Assembly (NCBI RefSeq): GCF_019649055.1
Contig: NW_026570245.1
Span: 372,001 to 436,000 of the forward strand
Direction of reading: 5' to 3'
Source: Paramacrobiotus metropolitanus
Taxonomy: Eukaryota > Tardigrada > Eutardigrada > Parachela > Macrobiotidae
Length of the DNA stretch: 64,000 bases
Made by a program: the position numbers and the translations under genes. The first letter of the stretch is position 1. Each line of letters starts with the position of its first letter. Positions 1 through 12,700 of the stretch are shown here, in pieces. The notes under the pieces were generated by a model. That model ran no database searches and had not been told where the DNA came from. It was given only the letters and a program-made list of their open reading frames with translations.

Positions 1-698
1 GCAGTGTCATATGGGAAACAAAATGCAGACCATGCTACGAAAAAGTCAACAAAATTATGCTAATGCACGCCAGATATTGGTACAAATTCAATTAACAATA
101 AACTGCTGTAGCATTCCAACCTGCAAATCCATTAATTCGCCTTTCAGTTTTTTCTCATCCATATCCACGAGACATAACTCCCCAGCAAGTCGCTAAAACA
201 TTTTCGAAACACCAATAAAAATTCAACCTTGACACAGCTCGAGATACAACGGAAAAAATTGTTTTCTCAACTGTATAATTCAAACATGTATTTACTATTT
301 ACCAAATGTATTTACCACATGTATTGCAATTAAACATTAAAATATAAGCGTAAAAAAATTATCAGACTTACGAATATAAGCACTTAATAACGTTGTGATC
401 AGATCTAGATTAAAAGTTCCATCTGATTGGGGAAATTGGCCGGGAAAATCCCGCCAACTCCATCGTTCAGACTTACCTTATTAATAATTGAAAAGGCGAT
501 GGCCATGCCGACCTGTCACAGGCAAAAAGTAACCCGATATAAATTATCGCCATTTAAAATGCAAATGATCAGAAAACTCATTCCGGTTCCTGGCTTCACC
601 TGTCCAACGCCGACAACAGTGACTTTGCCCAGTGCATGCTCAGGCGGGGATTGCACATCCAGCAACAGCTGATCACGAATGCCTTTCCCTTCAGCCAT
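1..698 (-). CDS. LDH: L-lactate dehydrogenase, 5' exons (3' part beyond the window)
   Basis: Cytosolic NAD-dependent interconversion of pyruvate and lactate. Four coding exons in descending order: 698-600 (33 codons, ATG at 698-696), 512-477 (a 36-nt exon), 192-121, and 34-1, which is cut by the window edge. All junctions are phase 0 with GT/AG borders. Exon 1 ends in VTVVGVGQ and exon 2 opens VGMAIAF, together giving the GxGxxG dinucleotide-binding loop. Exon 3 carries CLVDMDEKKLKGELMDLQ, with the Asp that contacts NAD ribose, and exon 4 continues HGL. The DLQHG signature favours LDH over malate dehydrogenase. About 80 residues are visible of roughly 330; catalytic Arg, Asp and His residues lie outside the window. 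Fusion of the nucleotide loop depends on correct splicing of the tiny second exon. Assignment is from remembered family motifs. Confidence 0.9.
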
Positions 699-1640
699 GG
701 CTACAGCTCTGTAACAATCTTCAAGTTTACGATAAAAAACTCCGAAAAAAAGGAAAAGGCGAAGGTACAAAGAGTTTATAAGGATGAGTTTATGCTCGAT
801 TAGCGAAGTTGTTACTTACTAAAATAAAGGGATGAAAATTGTGGACTGTCAAGAGTGTCGACTCACAACTGTTTGGCTTTTTTCCGGCACGCACGCTCGA
901 CCGGCGGTACGTCTCGACGTCTCGTACGGGTGCTGCGTAGTGCGTACAATCAGTTAAAAGTTTCATCTGGACGTACGTCAGCCGTAACCTGGCGACTTCC
1001 GGTTGGTGTAGCGAAGGGCTCATCACAGCATTCAGCAAAACATGGGAAAACGTACAGAATTCCCGAAAAAAGATACTTAACCCAGCACAGTAAATGTACA
1101 GATCAATACTCAAAAACAAATACAATAAACTCAAATGTCTCATGAGATCGACAATTTCACAATAAAATTTTGGATCAAACGACAGGCGAGAATGATTAAA
1201 AATTAGCGTGCTAGATTATATAATAATTATATAGATACAAGTACAACTACACACAATTCCCCAAATTTCGGTTACTGCCAGTGCCTTTACGTTGAATTAC
1301 GATGCCCAAGAATTCTGAGAACACAAATACTTCCGCATTTTTTTATTAATATTACGGTAAGAACACAAGTTAAGCTTAAGACAGTATTAAACTATGCATG
1401 CAGCTGTATAATGCTTTGTAATCACGAAATGCAATATTAGTTAACTTTTCTTATTAATTTTTTATAATTGAAAGAACATGCGTACTCTATAAGAACTGGT
1501 ATGGTGATTACGCGTGAAGTTTTCATAAAGCCTGAAAGTATAATTATTTATTGAATGCAACCGGGGTAAGCCACTGGACAAGCTGCTTGTATAAACGGTC
1601 AGGAATTATTTTCTTGCAGTGGAATTAATTGATCATATGA
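699..1640. other. Divergent intergenic region between LDH (-) and the C2HC gene (+)
   Basis: This is the shared 5' flank of two divergently transcribed genes. I see no convincing coding exon. A GC-richer patch near 850-1030 may be promoter or 5' UTR of LDH. A possible 5' UTR intron of the downstream gene runs from the GTAAG at 1566 to the TTGCAG ending at 1619, just upstream of the start at 1641. Confidence 0.4.
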
Positions 1641-2968
<1,328 letters not shown>

Positions 2969-3511
2969 TACCCAGATATTTAAAAATCGAAAACTTAATC
3001 TGAGAATTGTACCTAGGCTAGAATGGTCCTAACTCCTAGATACTATCATCCTAGGTGAAACTCCACATCTATGTAAAAAAGGTTTAAAATTGGTAAGTAA
3101 TTTTCAACAGCGTGCAGAGTATGCTTGTACAGAGTTGTACTGAATGAATTACTTCTACAGGACTTCGACACTACTGCAGTACATTAAGATACCAAACACA
3201 GTCCGGCGGCGAATAATCACGGCATGTCAAAAAAAGTTTATTTTAAAAACAGTCCAATAACAACAAAGTATATCGCCCATATATTCATTTATACTGACGT
3301 GAGAACAAAGCACCAATCAACAAAATCCAAGAAAAAATGTACACACTGATTTGCAGTCAAGTTTGCAGTAGCACTAACTGATAACGAAGAACCTTCGGTT
3401 TCGCCTGCGAACAACAGTGATATTTCTAGATTTGGAGCAGGTGTATCGATGACAAGCTGTTCACATTCACTGATGAAGTGCGCAACAGCTATTTTCCGGT
3501 GCGACATCACA
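2969..3511. other. Convergent intergenic spacer
   Basis: This spacer lies between the C2HC gene (+) and the transposase gene (-). No exon is recognised; it probably holds the two 3' UTRs. A minus-strand AATAAA for the transposase is at 3242-3237. Confidence 0.4.
3237..3242 (-). terminator. Candidate poly(A) signal of the transposase gene
   Basis: A minus-strand AATAAA (TTTATT on plus) lies 270 bases beyond the transposase stop codon. It is followed by AT-rich sequence. Confidence 0.4.
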
Positions 3512-5789
3512 TCAGTCTTCTGCTTGGGCAATGGCAAACGCTATGATTCTGTCGACTGCGGCTTCAGTCAAAAAAGGAATTTTCTGCAAATGACGACGCG
3601 CTCCTTCTAGTTCAGCGGCATACACTTTGGCCACATCGATGGTCACGTCCGAGAGAAATTGACTAGGAGTTGGCTCCGGATAGGCTCGACCGGCTACATC
3701 CAGATCAAACGGATAAATTCCACAAGAAACAAATCCCGAAACAACATTCTTCGCCATATTCAAGTCATTCCATTTCTTTACAATATGACTGGCGAAATTC
3801 TGTCTGTTGACCTACGACAAAATTGACGTTTCGTAAATGATAAGACTTACACCGTAACAAAATTTAAATCCCATCAGGAGCATACAAATCAAATAATCAG
3901 AAAGTAACGGACAACTACTTTGCTGTACTCGTATCAATTAAAAGTCAATTTAGCAGACTGGAATCAAACCTCTTCCATAGAAGTCGGCGACAGCTGCCGT
4001 AAGTAGTCCTTCCAGTAATTTTTAACAGGGCCGCACATTTTGAGATCCCTTGGTCGCAGCTTCCCTGCCTGGCCCGAAGGAAGTGTAACGATGCTGATGT
4101 GTTTTCCCGACTTCACACACTCCGCCAGGAACTCCAGACTGAACATATGGGAGCTATGTCCGTCGAGGAAAACAACATTCTGAAAAAAAGCAGCAACAAC
4201 CAAATTATAATTCAAGCTCATATCTATAAATCGTAATTAAAAACAAAGTGATCGTTCGCTAATTACAACAGTTCTCGATTTCGACAAATAACACCGTACC
4301 TTCGCCGATGTCATTCGGGGGATGATTTTCTCTCTGACATAAGTGGAGAAGGTGGCATCATCCATCACGTTCAACGGTTCACAAACGTTATTATGCTTGT
4401 TGTTGGTCCCGGGGGAATTAGACGCATGGACAGATTTTCCATCGAAAAGGATCAAAGGCCGCACAATTTCTCCGGCAGCATTCCCTCCCGAAAGCACGGT
4501 TATCAAATCACGGTCACAGCCATCGCAGTAAGAAAGAACCTGTAGAGGCTGAACACCCTCACTGGCATACACGGATATCGCTCCATCTGCAACCTCAAAC
4601 GCCGACTCGTCGAAATTCCAGATGCCGGCTGGATCATCCAGCAGTCCATCATGATGCAATGCCGTCAGCCGTTGTATCCACCCCTCCCGATTCGCCACGG
4701 TCCATTCTTTCGTTTTCTTCTTTTTGGACAGATCAGGCTTAATTCGCTGGGCCAGCCTGGGATGCCTTTCAAGGAATTTTCGGTACCAGAATTTGGTGAA
4801 GAGTTTACGATGCTCTGGCACGTCTGTACGAAGCAGAAAACTGTTCCGAAAATAGAAAAACTAGGATTTGCATACTCGAACACATTATGAAAACACTGGA
4901 GACGTCTGCTCAAACAAAACAAGTACTTCAATTTTATTTTTATCTATCTTTCATTCTTTCTATTTATTATCATGTCGAGAATTTAATGCCACGCGAAACT
5001 GACAACAATCTAAAATGCGTTTATTCTGAAACCCGAAACAGTGCATGCATTAACTCGCAATAATAATACTTAATCAAAACAGGTTTAACTAGTACTTCGC
5101 ACTCATCGCAGTATTAATTTTAAATACGGCAAAACAGCAAAACACTTTAAAACAGCAAAAGTTGTCTTTTAAATTGTACATTCAAATTATCATACTTTAT
5201 AGATATTCAGACGGCTTGATATAGGAAACGTATGGGCCTACTATGGGGATCGTCACAATAACAAAAACATAACTGTCATACTTGAAGTTTGAACTTCGTA
5301 GTTCGTACCTTTAGATTTGGCCAGCAATGGAACAATCCGCTGCAAAATTCGACGGTCCAATGGCAAACCATTTTCGGCACATTTCAACAGCAGACTTTCT
5401 ATGTAATTTTCTTCCGCGTCCGTGAACTTCCTTTTATGAGCTCCTAGCGTCCCTCGTTGGATCCCTTTCAGCTTTTCCCACAGCGTGGTGTATGGAACGT
5501 GGTATCGTTTGGCAGCTGCGTACTGCGAGAGGTTGCCTGATTCGACGGCTTGTATCGCCAGTGCCATACGATCGCTGACTTCTTGTGGCAAAAAATTATC
5601 ACTGCTGGATTCTTCCGCGCTAAGCGGTAAGCCTGAAATCTCTTTGGTGCGCGTACGCGGAGTGTCGATTCGGGATGAAGAAAATAAACTGGCAGGGAGG
5701 CTCAAGTCACTGCTGAGGTCTCCGCCATCACTCGCAATCGCAGAGGAAGAATATTCCTCTGCGAAACCTGGTGATTCCATTTGCTCCAT
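3512..5789 (-). CDS. pogo/Tigger-type DDE transposase (HTH_psq + DDE_1), intact and spliced
   Basis: Predicted 500-residue transposase or transposase-derived protein of the pogo branch of Tc1/mariner (CENP-B/Jerky/Tigger relatives). Exons: 5789-5309, 4823-4300, 4179-3970 and 3799-3512 (stop 3514-3512). Phases 1, 0, 0 close with no disruption. N-terminal acidic/Ser-rich tail, then a helix-turn-helix at about residues 70-110 (SQYAAAKRYHVPYTTLWEKL, psq-like). A basic segment follows, then the catalytic core: first Asp in IWNFDES (about D232), second in VFLDGHSSH (about D341), third in LRPRDLKMCGPVK (about D380). All three family-typical acidic positions are present. ATG 5789 opens the frame. I found no terminal inverted repeats or TA duplication, so it may be domesticated or an element with ends I could not recognise. 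It could also be described as a Jerky-like gene. Confidence 0.85.
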
Positions 5790-6798
5790 TATTACAAAGT
5801 GGCGAAGGCAGTGCCATAAACAGTGATCTCAATTACTGTCTTCGGAAAACACTCTGGTTTCGCGCAAAAAGCAAAGACAACGGAAAGCACAAAGCGTAAC
5901 TCATCATAACTGAAAAGTGAAAACGTAGCTGCAGCGGAAAAACATTCTTTGAACGCGCTCTCATGCTGCCATCCCTGGGTGGCTGCCACTGGGTAGTTGT
6001 ATAATTTGTATTGCACAGGCACGGCCAAAGTTGCCGCCAAACCAAAGTATTTTTCTTTCTAATGGAAAGTAAGAAAACCACTGTTGTTCATTTTTCTGCT
6101 ATTAAATAAGTCATCTAAAATAGTTTGTTTCGAATATGCCAGTATATCAAATTGTTGCGAAAACATGTCAAAGTATTAAATCGCAGTTCGAATGCGATGC
6201 TCTTATAGGTCTTTAAGTATACTCGTACGATTTGCCGTAGAAAAAATCGATGACTTTATACAGATTGCAAACCAGCAAGCAACGTGACCAAACAAACATT
6301 TTAATTAAAAGGGCAGTGATCATTGGTTACAGTTCACCCCAGACAGCATTAATAATAATCCAAGAAAAACCATCCCAAAAACTCTTTAGAAATCCAATCA
6401 ATTCCAGCAGAAAAAAACCATCCAACACACACAGCTCCAATAAAAACCAAATACGGAACAAAGGATTATTTTTCTCCAGGAAAACTTCAAACAAAACAAA
6501 ACAAAAAATAGTTTTAATAAAATCAAAAATTAATTAAAAAATCCAATACACATATCCCGGACCAACCACGCGAAATAATCAGTCTTTGCACAAAATACAC
6601 GGAAAGATCGCGCATACCATCCACACTCTTCTGCCCGTTGTCTTCCCAATCTGGATTCTGTACAAACTCGTCTATCCATATTTTCCATACAAATCACGAA
6701 AATCCATCCATGAAACCATAACGGTGCGAAAGAACGCCTTCCACATTAACCGGGTATCAATGGAAAAATCAAAGAACGCTGGCACAGCTGTCGTCTTT
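5790..6798. other. Region between transposase 5' end and AF10 3' end
   Basis: Tail-to-head spacing of two minus-strand genes. The AT-rich segment 6240-6780 is most simply the AF10 3' UTR. No coding exon is recognised; the 82-95 codon ORFs here have low-complexity composition. Confidence 0.35.
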
Positions 6799-9700
6799 TC
6801 AACTGGTTTCGCGCGCTTCGTATTCGCGTTTCATACTGCTATGCGGGTGCTGTGATCCACTGTTGTGGCTGCCGTCCTCAGGAGGATACCGCGTTGTTGG
6901 CGTGTGCATCCTGCCAAGTCCTGTGTAATCTACGGAACCACCAAAGCAAATTACAGTTTATGATTAAAATACCACTTAATGTAAAATTCAATTTCATTCG
7001 AATCACACGTATCAATCGTATAAAATTACCTGAAATATTTTGTGCCGGAATGAAACCACCCATTCCCGGGGCTCCATACAGGGCGGGCGGAAAGAAAGCC
7101 TGGCCAGGCATCATAGCCATCAAACGTTGAGGATCCTGGAAAGAGAAAATTGTTATTACTATGCAGAGCGTACGGCTGTTTATCGAGATTTTATCTATCT
7201 GTACATAAATGCTAATCTGACCACTGACTACAGTAACGAATTAATTTTCTTACCATTTGCATCGGATAAAACTGCTGCCCTGGCAGCAGAAACTGCGTCC
7301 CAGCCACATTGGGCATCAGCAGCTGCGGTGTGGAGGCCACCGGCGCCGGCGTCGATATTACGCCCGACGGTATCCCGTCCATGCCCTCCAGATGAGCATA
7401 ATGACCCCGCCGATTGGACGACGAGGACGAGGAAGCGTTGGACGGAGGCTGCCCGGGATAGCCGTTGGTCATTGCGTAGCTAGTTGCCGTGTCCCGCTGT
7501 TCCTTCTCCCTTTCGCGTTCCCTCTCACTGGTCCTCGAGCGGGGATAGGGTTTCGGTGTCTGGGAGGGGGACGACGCCGTTTGTAGGTGGGCGTTGGGAG
7601 GGTGCGGGTAGAGTGGGACGGACGACGGCGGCGGGGGAAGGGAGGAGGCGCTAGTGGCAGTTTGGGCGCGACTCTCGGGACGGGATGAGTCACGGGAAGA
7701 ACGATGTACGGGATCACGGGCGGCTGGCTCGTGAAGACGAGCTAAAAGGCCATCCGAAGCGCTCTCATGTGGTGGTCCTAAACAAAACCCCAATTTATTG
7801 AAGTCTGAGCAAAAACAAGCGTTATCAGCATCTAAAATTTAGAAACTTTAAAGTAGGAGGAATGCTCCATGAGAAATGAAACGAAATCACAACAAAATCC
7901 AATTAGGCGTTTCACTAAATCTGGGAATTATTTAATCAACATCCCAAGGTGCTCTGTAGATCACATCAATTATTCGACATATCGTCAGATGTTCTTGCGT
8001 ACAATATTAGATTAAAGTCATCGAACCACTTACCCCGTCGCTGCGTGTTACTGGCCGCCTCATCGTGCGGCTCCAGCACACTCAATAACCGCGCCACCTC
8101 TTCGGGCATGGTTGGCTGCACCACGGATAGGCCCCCGCCATCCGCTGCCACATGTTTCTCTGTTAGGCTTCGCAAAGCTTGCACTTGTGTTAGGTAGAAG
8201 GCTTTTAGTCCTTCCAGTTGACCAACTTTTTCCTTCAACATATTTAATTCCTTCTGCATCCGAAAGAATCCGTCAAGCGTGGTGGCGACTATAATGCGAA
8301 CGTTGTATCTTACGGAATTTCGAAGCTAACGCATAAACATTTAGTTAGGTAACTATGCCTTTTTGCAACTGGATCTAGTTTACTCAACTATATTATGCAA
8401 TTTACAGCACGTACAGTTAATTAAGCCACACCACGGCAAAGAAAGACAATCATAAACAATATTTACGATCCAATAAAATCAGTTCTGCCAAATGCCCTCC
8501 GGTGTGAAATATCACAAATGGCTGAACGGCAGACAGCTTACCGGTTGGATGAATAGCCGCTCCGGTTTGATGCGCCGCTGTCGTGCCAAAGGTCGACAGG
8601 GCCATCATCAGCGTATCGAAGGCCTGCGCGGCACTGCAATTATCCAACCCATAGTAAGCAGGTTAAATGCGTAATCGTCGGCATAATCACTGAATGAAGA
8701 GACGATGAAAAAAACCAGTCATGCAACTAACACAGCATCACTCACGTTGCATCCATCTCTTCGTCGGGCGGGGCGGCTGTGGAGGCGTTAGGACCGGTGC
8801 CGTTCACGTAGCCGTTGCTCTTTCGGCCCATTTCGGTTTTAGCCGGGACAGGTGTGGAGAGGTGTGTTTCTTCCGGCTGGCTAGGATCTGTAATATAAAT
8901 CATTCAGATCCACGTCAGCAAAAATGTGAAACAAACACATACAAAAATTATAGATATTTAAATACTGTTCATTATGCGCTTTAATTTAATGATCCCTCCC
9001 CAAAAGATGCTCTAAGTTCCGATTCAAAGTCGGTACAGGATTCAAAGGTACAGGATTCAAAGTTAAAAAACAACTCTGAAATCCCCGGCTGAGAAATTAA
9101 AATAGAGGATAACCCTTGTGAACTGTCAGAAGTCGGCGAATTTCCCAGCAATAAAAACCAATGTACAAGTTGTACCGTAAGAAGATAATTTAGATTCCTG
9201 CCACTAATTGTTTATTTTCAATATTCAATGGTTTACGTAAGAGCGGTAAGACCTACCATTTTCGTAATGCAAAACAAAATTATTCATTCGAAACATATCC
9301 TACATTAATTATAAGCAGATGAAAGCGAACCGAACAACCGTAGAATTCTTAATAAACCAGTCAATCATTCCATGCAAAGAAAGCTTCCAAAACCGACTTT
9401 CAGCGAAACAAAAACCCCCAATGCCAACGAACTCCCATTAGACGAGACCAACTGATTTCCACCTGCAGCCATTCAATCGAACGCATCGCGCGCTATCTCA
9501 ATAATTCAACCTCGCTTTCATCTGCGGTTCACCTTACATGCCATCCGCCCCCGGATCTTTTCGCGAAAATACCACCGCACAGAACAAGAGACAAATGAGC
9601 AAAATTGGCATTAACACAGACACATTGTCTGACAGGTAAACATCAGAGCCAATCATGTCAGCCGATTACACAATAAACATCCCCGAAAATAAAAACGAAA

Positions 9701-12700
9701 CACTTGCAGTCTTCCCATAAACCAATCACTTACTGGCTTTCGTCGCGGAATGTACAGCACGCGAAGGGCGCTCATCCTGGGATTTCCGCTTAGATTTGGA
9801 GCCGCCGCTGGAGGGCGCTTGTGCCGTGGTAAGGGCAAGAGGCTGGTTGTTCATCACTGGTATTTCCGGACCGCTCTGATTGGTTCTATAATCGAGACAA
9901 GATTTCATTACAGCTGGCGATCAAAGGTTAAAACCATTGCGCTTTCCCAGTTAAGCGACACATTCCTCAAATAACGAATGCCGGATGTGTTTCAAAATAT
10001 CAGATTTATCGAACTCGTCTAAACTGCAAAAACTATGGTGACGTTCGCTTGTCTCTGAAATCAAATCTTACAGAGCGGTATGTAAATAACAGTTTAGGAA
10101 ATTACCAAAAAACAGATCCGCATATTCTAGATAGTCTATAGGAAAAAACTTACAGGTAATGCTGCACTTTCTCCACAGCAGTCCGATGCCGATCGTCATG
10201 CACCCTTGCCACGTTAATCATCTTTGGCGAGACAGGCTTCTCCGTTCTGGAAAACGGCGAAGAGGAATTTCCACCCTGACTATTTCGTTCCATATCCACT
10301 GGAGTGCCCCTGGGTGGCGTCGATTGTACACCACCTATTTGCATTTTCTGCGAATTCATTGTTGCCATCATCTGCTGCTGATGCTGCATGAACATCTCCG
10401 ACTGCGGCGACGGATGTCCACTCGGCTGGCCACTAACCGGGGACAAATTCGTATTCGCTAGCAGGTCCTTAATCGTGGCTGTATTCCCTGCCCGTCTCGG
10501 ATCGGTTTTGCTTTCCTTGGCGGCCTTCTTGGGTTTCTTCTGGCCTCCAGAATCCCCACCCGGTGAGGGTGCCATTCCCTTATCGTCCGGTATATACGGC
10601 GGCCGGACACCGGTGGTAAAAGGCATAACCACCGGCGGTAGTGTTGTCGTGCTGGTGGTGGCGCGCTCTATCGTCCGCTCAATCAGCGAACTAATGGTCA
10701 ACGTCTCACTGTCCAGTATCGACGGCGTTAGCGGTCGTTTCCGGGGAAGAGGCATATTGGCCACCAGCGGGGGCGGCGTCCCGGTGCTCATCATTTTCAC
10801 ATGCTGCATCATCTCCGGCGCTTTACCCACGAGCATTGGTGGTCGGGAGAGATCATACTGGACGGGCATATCCGCAAAGGGATTAGCCACCTGATACCGA
10901 GCACCCGAGTCATTTGGCATCGGAGGCGGATGTGTCGGGTTCATGGGCGCATAGGGGAATGTTATCTGGGGCGGTTGTGAGGGCGACGCGGCCACGGGTG
11001 ACGGTGCGGGATTGACCATAATGCCCGCATTGTCCATCCTAGCCATTAAGGACTTTTTATGGGGCTTCCGGATGGCCTGCTTCTCTTCGACCACCACCGG
11101 CTGCAACTCCGAGACGGTGGTCTGAATACCGCTGTCCGCGCTCTCCGTGGTACCCGAAGAACCCACGGAGGCCGTGGATTTGATGGAGGAAGAACGCTGA
11201 TTGTCCACGGACGTGTTGCTGGCGCTGTTATCCACAACTGGGATGCTGTTTGAAGGCGGATCCGTCGTCGACGGAGGAGGTTGCGGGGACTTTTCGGGAT
11301 TGTTCGGCGTAGAGTATCCGGAACTGGACGAGGCGCGTTCGCAGCCGGGCTCGGATATGCGGGGGTAAGCGGGTATCTTTCGATAGCGATCCCCAGCAAT
11401 GGTCTGAAAATGCGTGGATGTCAGTTAGCATGATAAGATAAGTACTGTTTTACTACACTGCGAATAAATTAATGTATTGTAATGTATTTAACATTTTTAA
11501 TAAAATCAACTGATCGGATTAGAATGCCATTAAATTATAAAAAAACGGCCAAAAGCAAATCACTAAGTTACGCGCCAGAAGAAATACAAATCAGCTTTTA
11601 CTGAACAGGTAACAACAAAATTACCTCAATCAAATCGTCAACAACTACACTGTCAGAGAACACCAAACTATCAGAAACACCTTGTCTGTATTCACTCACG
11701 TACACAACTTAACAACGCACGCAATTTGCACTTACTCCACTTTCCTCTGGTGGAATGTGTTCGCCGCAGAAGCCCGAATAAACAACCTGCTGCTTGTTAT
11801 TCTTCTTGGTAATCTCACACAGTAATCCTTTCTTCTGCGCACTATGAAAATCGATCAAGACCGACAGATAATTAGCCATTACCCAATTTGATAGATCGTC
11901 GTCGTAACAACAAAGTCCAACGTAGATGTCTGATGGCTATCGCCTGTACAAAACTAAACCCTTACCAAGTCACGTGAAACGCCTTACGACAGCCGTTCTT
12001 CTCACAAACAGCACTCGCACCGGCTGATGCGTCGTTTTTCGACGATTCCTCCAGACAAATGTAGCAAGTCTATAAAAAAATTTCCATTGTAAGCCAGAGT
12101 CATGATGCCATCCGCTCTGGTAACACACATTATCAAGTTACAAGAGCAATCATTTGTGTTTCGAATAACAAGAAAATTACCAGGAAACATCCACGTTTGA
12201 TTAATTATTCACGAACGCCCAGATATTTTATATAGCGCCGAACAACCCGTACAGTAAAATCAAAAACACAAACATCACAAATTAATCTCATTCCTATTTG
12301 AACGAGCCTATGGGCTTAATTAAAGAAGCTGCCCCAAACAGCATGAAAATAAAAGGGAACATCATGTGAAATAATTATGGGAATATAACTGGGTCTAGTA
12401 AATTTATACCCACCCGTTGAAAAATTTCCCTGGGTAAGGTTGTTGTTACAATAGGTTCCATAACATCCGTATCCCCAAACGTCGCTTCCTTGATATACAA
12501 CGCACAAATCACATGGGCCCACTTTCCCGATGCGGTAGGTTTGAAAGCGCCCTCTTTAGATGGACACAGTTCGCAGTTCTACAACAGATGATCCTGACTA
12601 TCCAGAAATAATCGAAGCTTTAATGAAGTAGAAAGCCATAAACTAGCGCGAAAGCGTCAGCAGCAACATTGTTATCTCAATTAGGTAATAATCCGTAACC

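Noticed and set aside
10388-10894. 168-codon plus-strand ORF
   Set aside because: Antisense to the long disordered AF10 exon; open because of that exon's codon composition.
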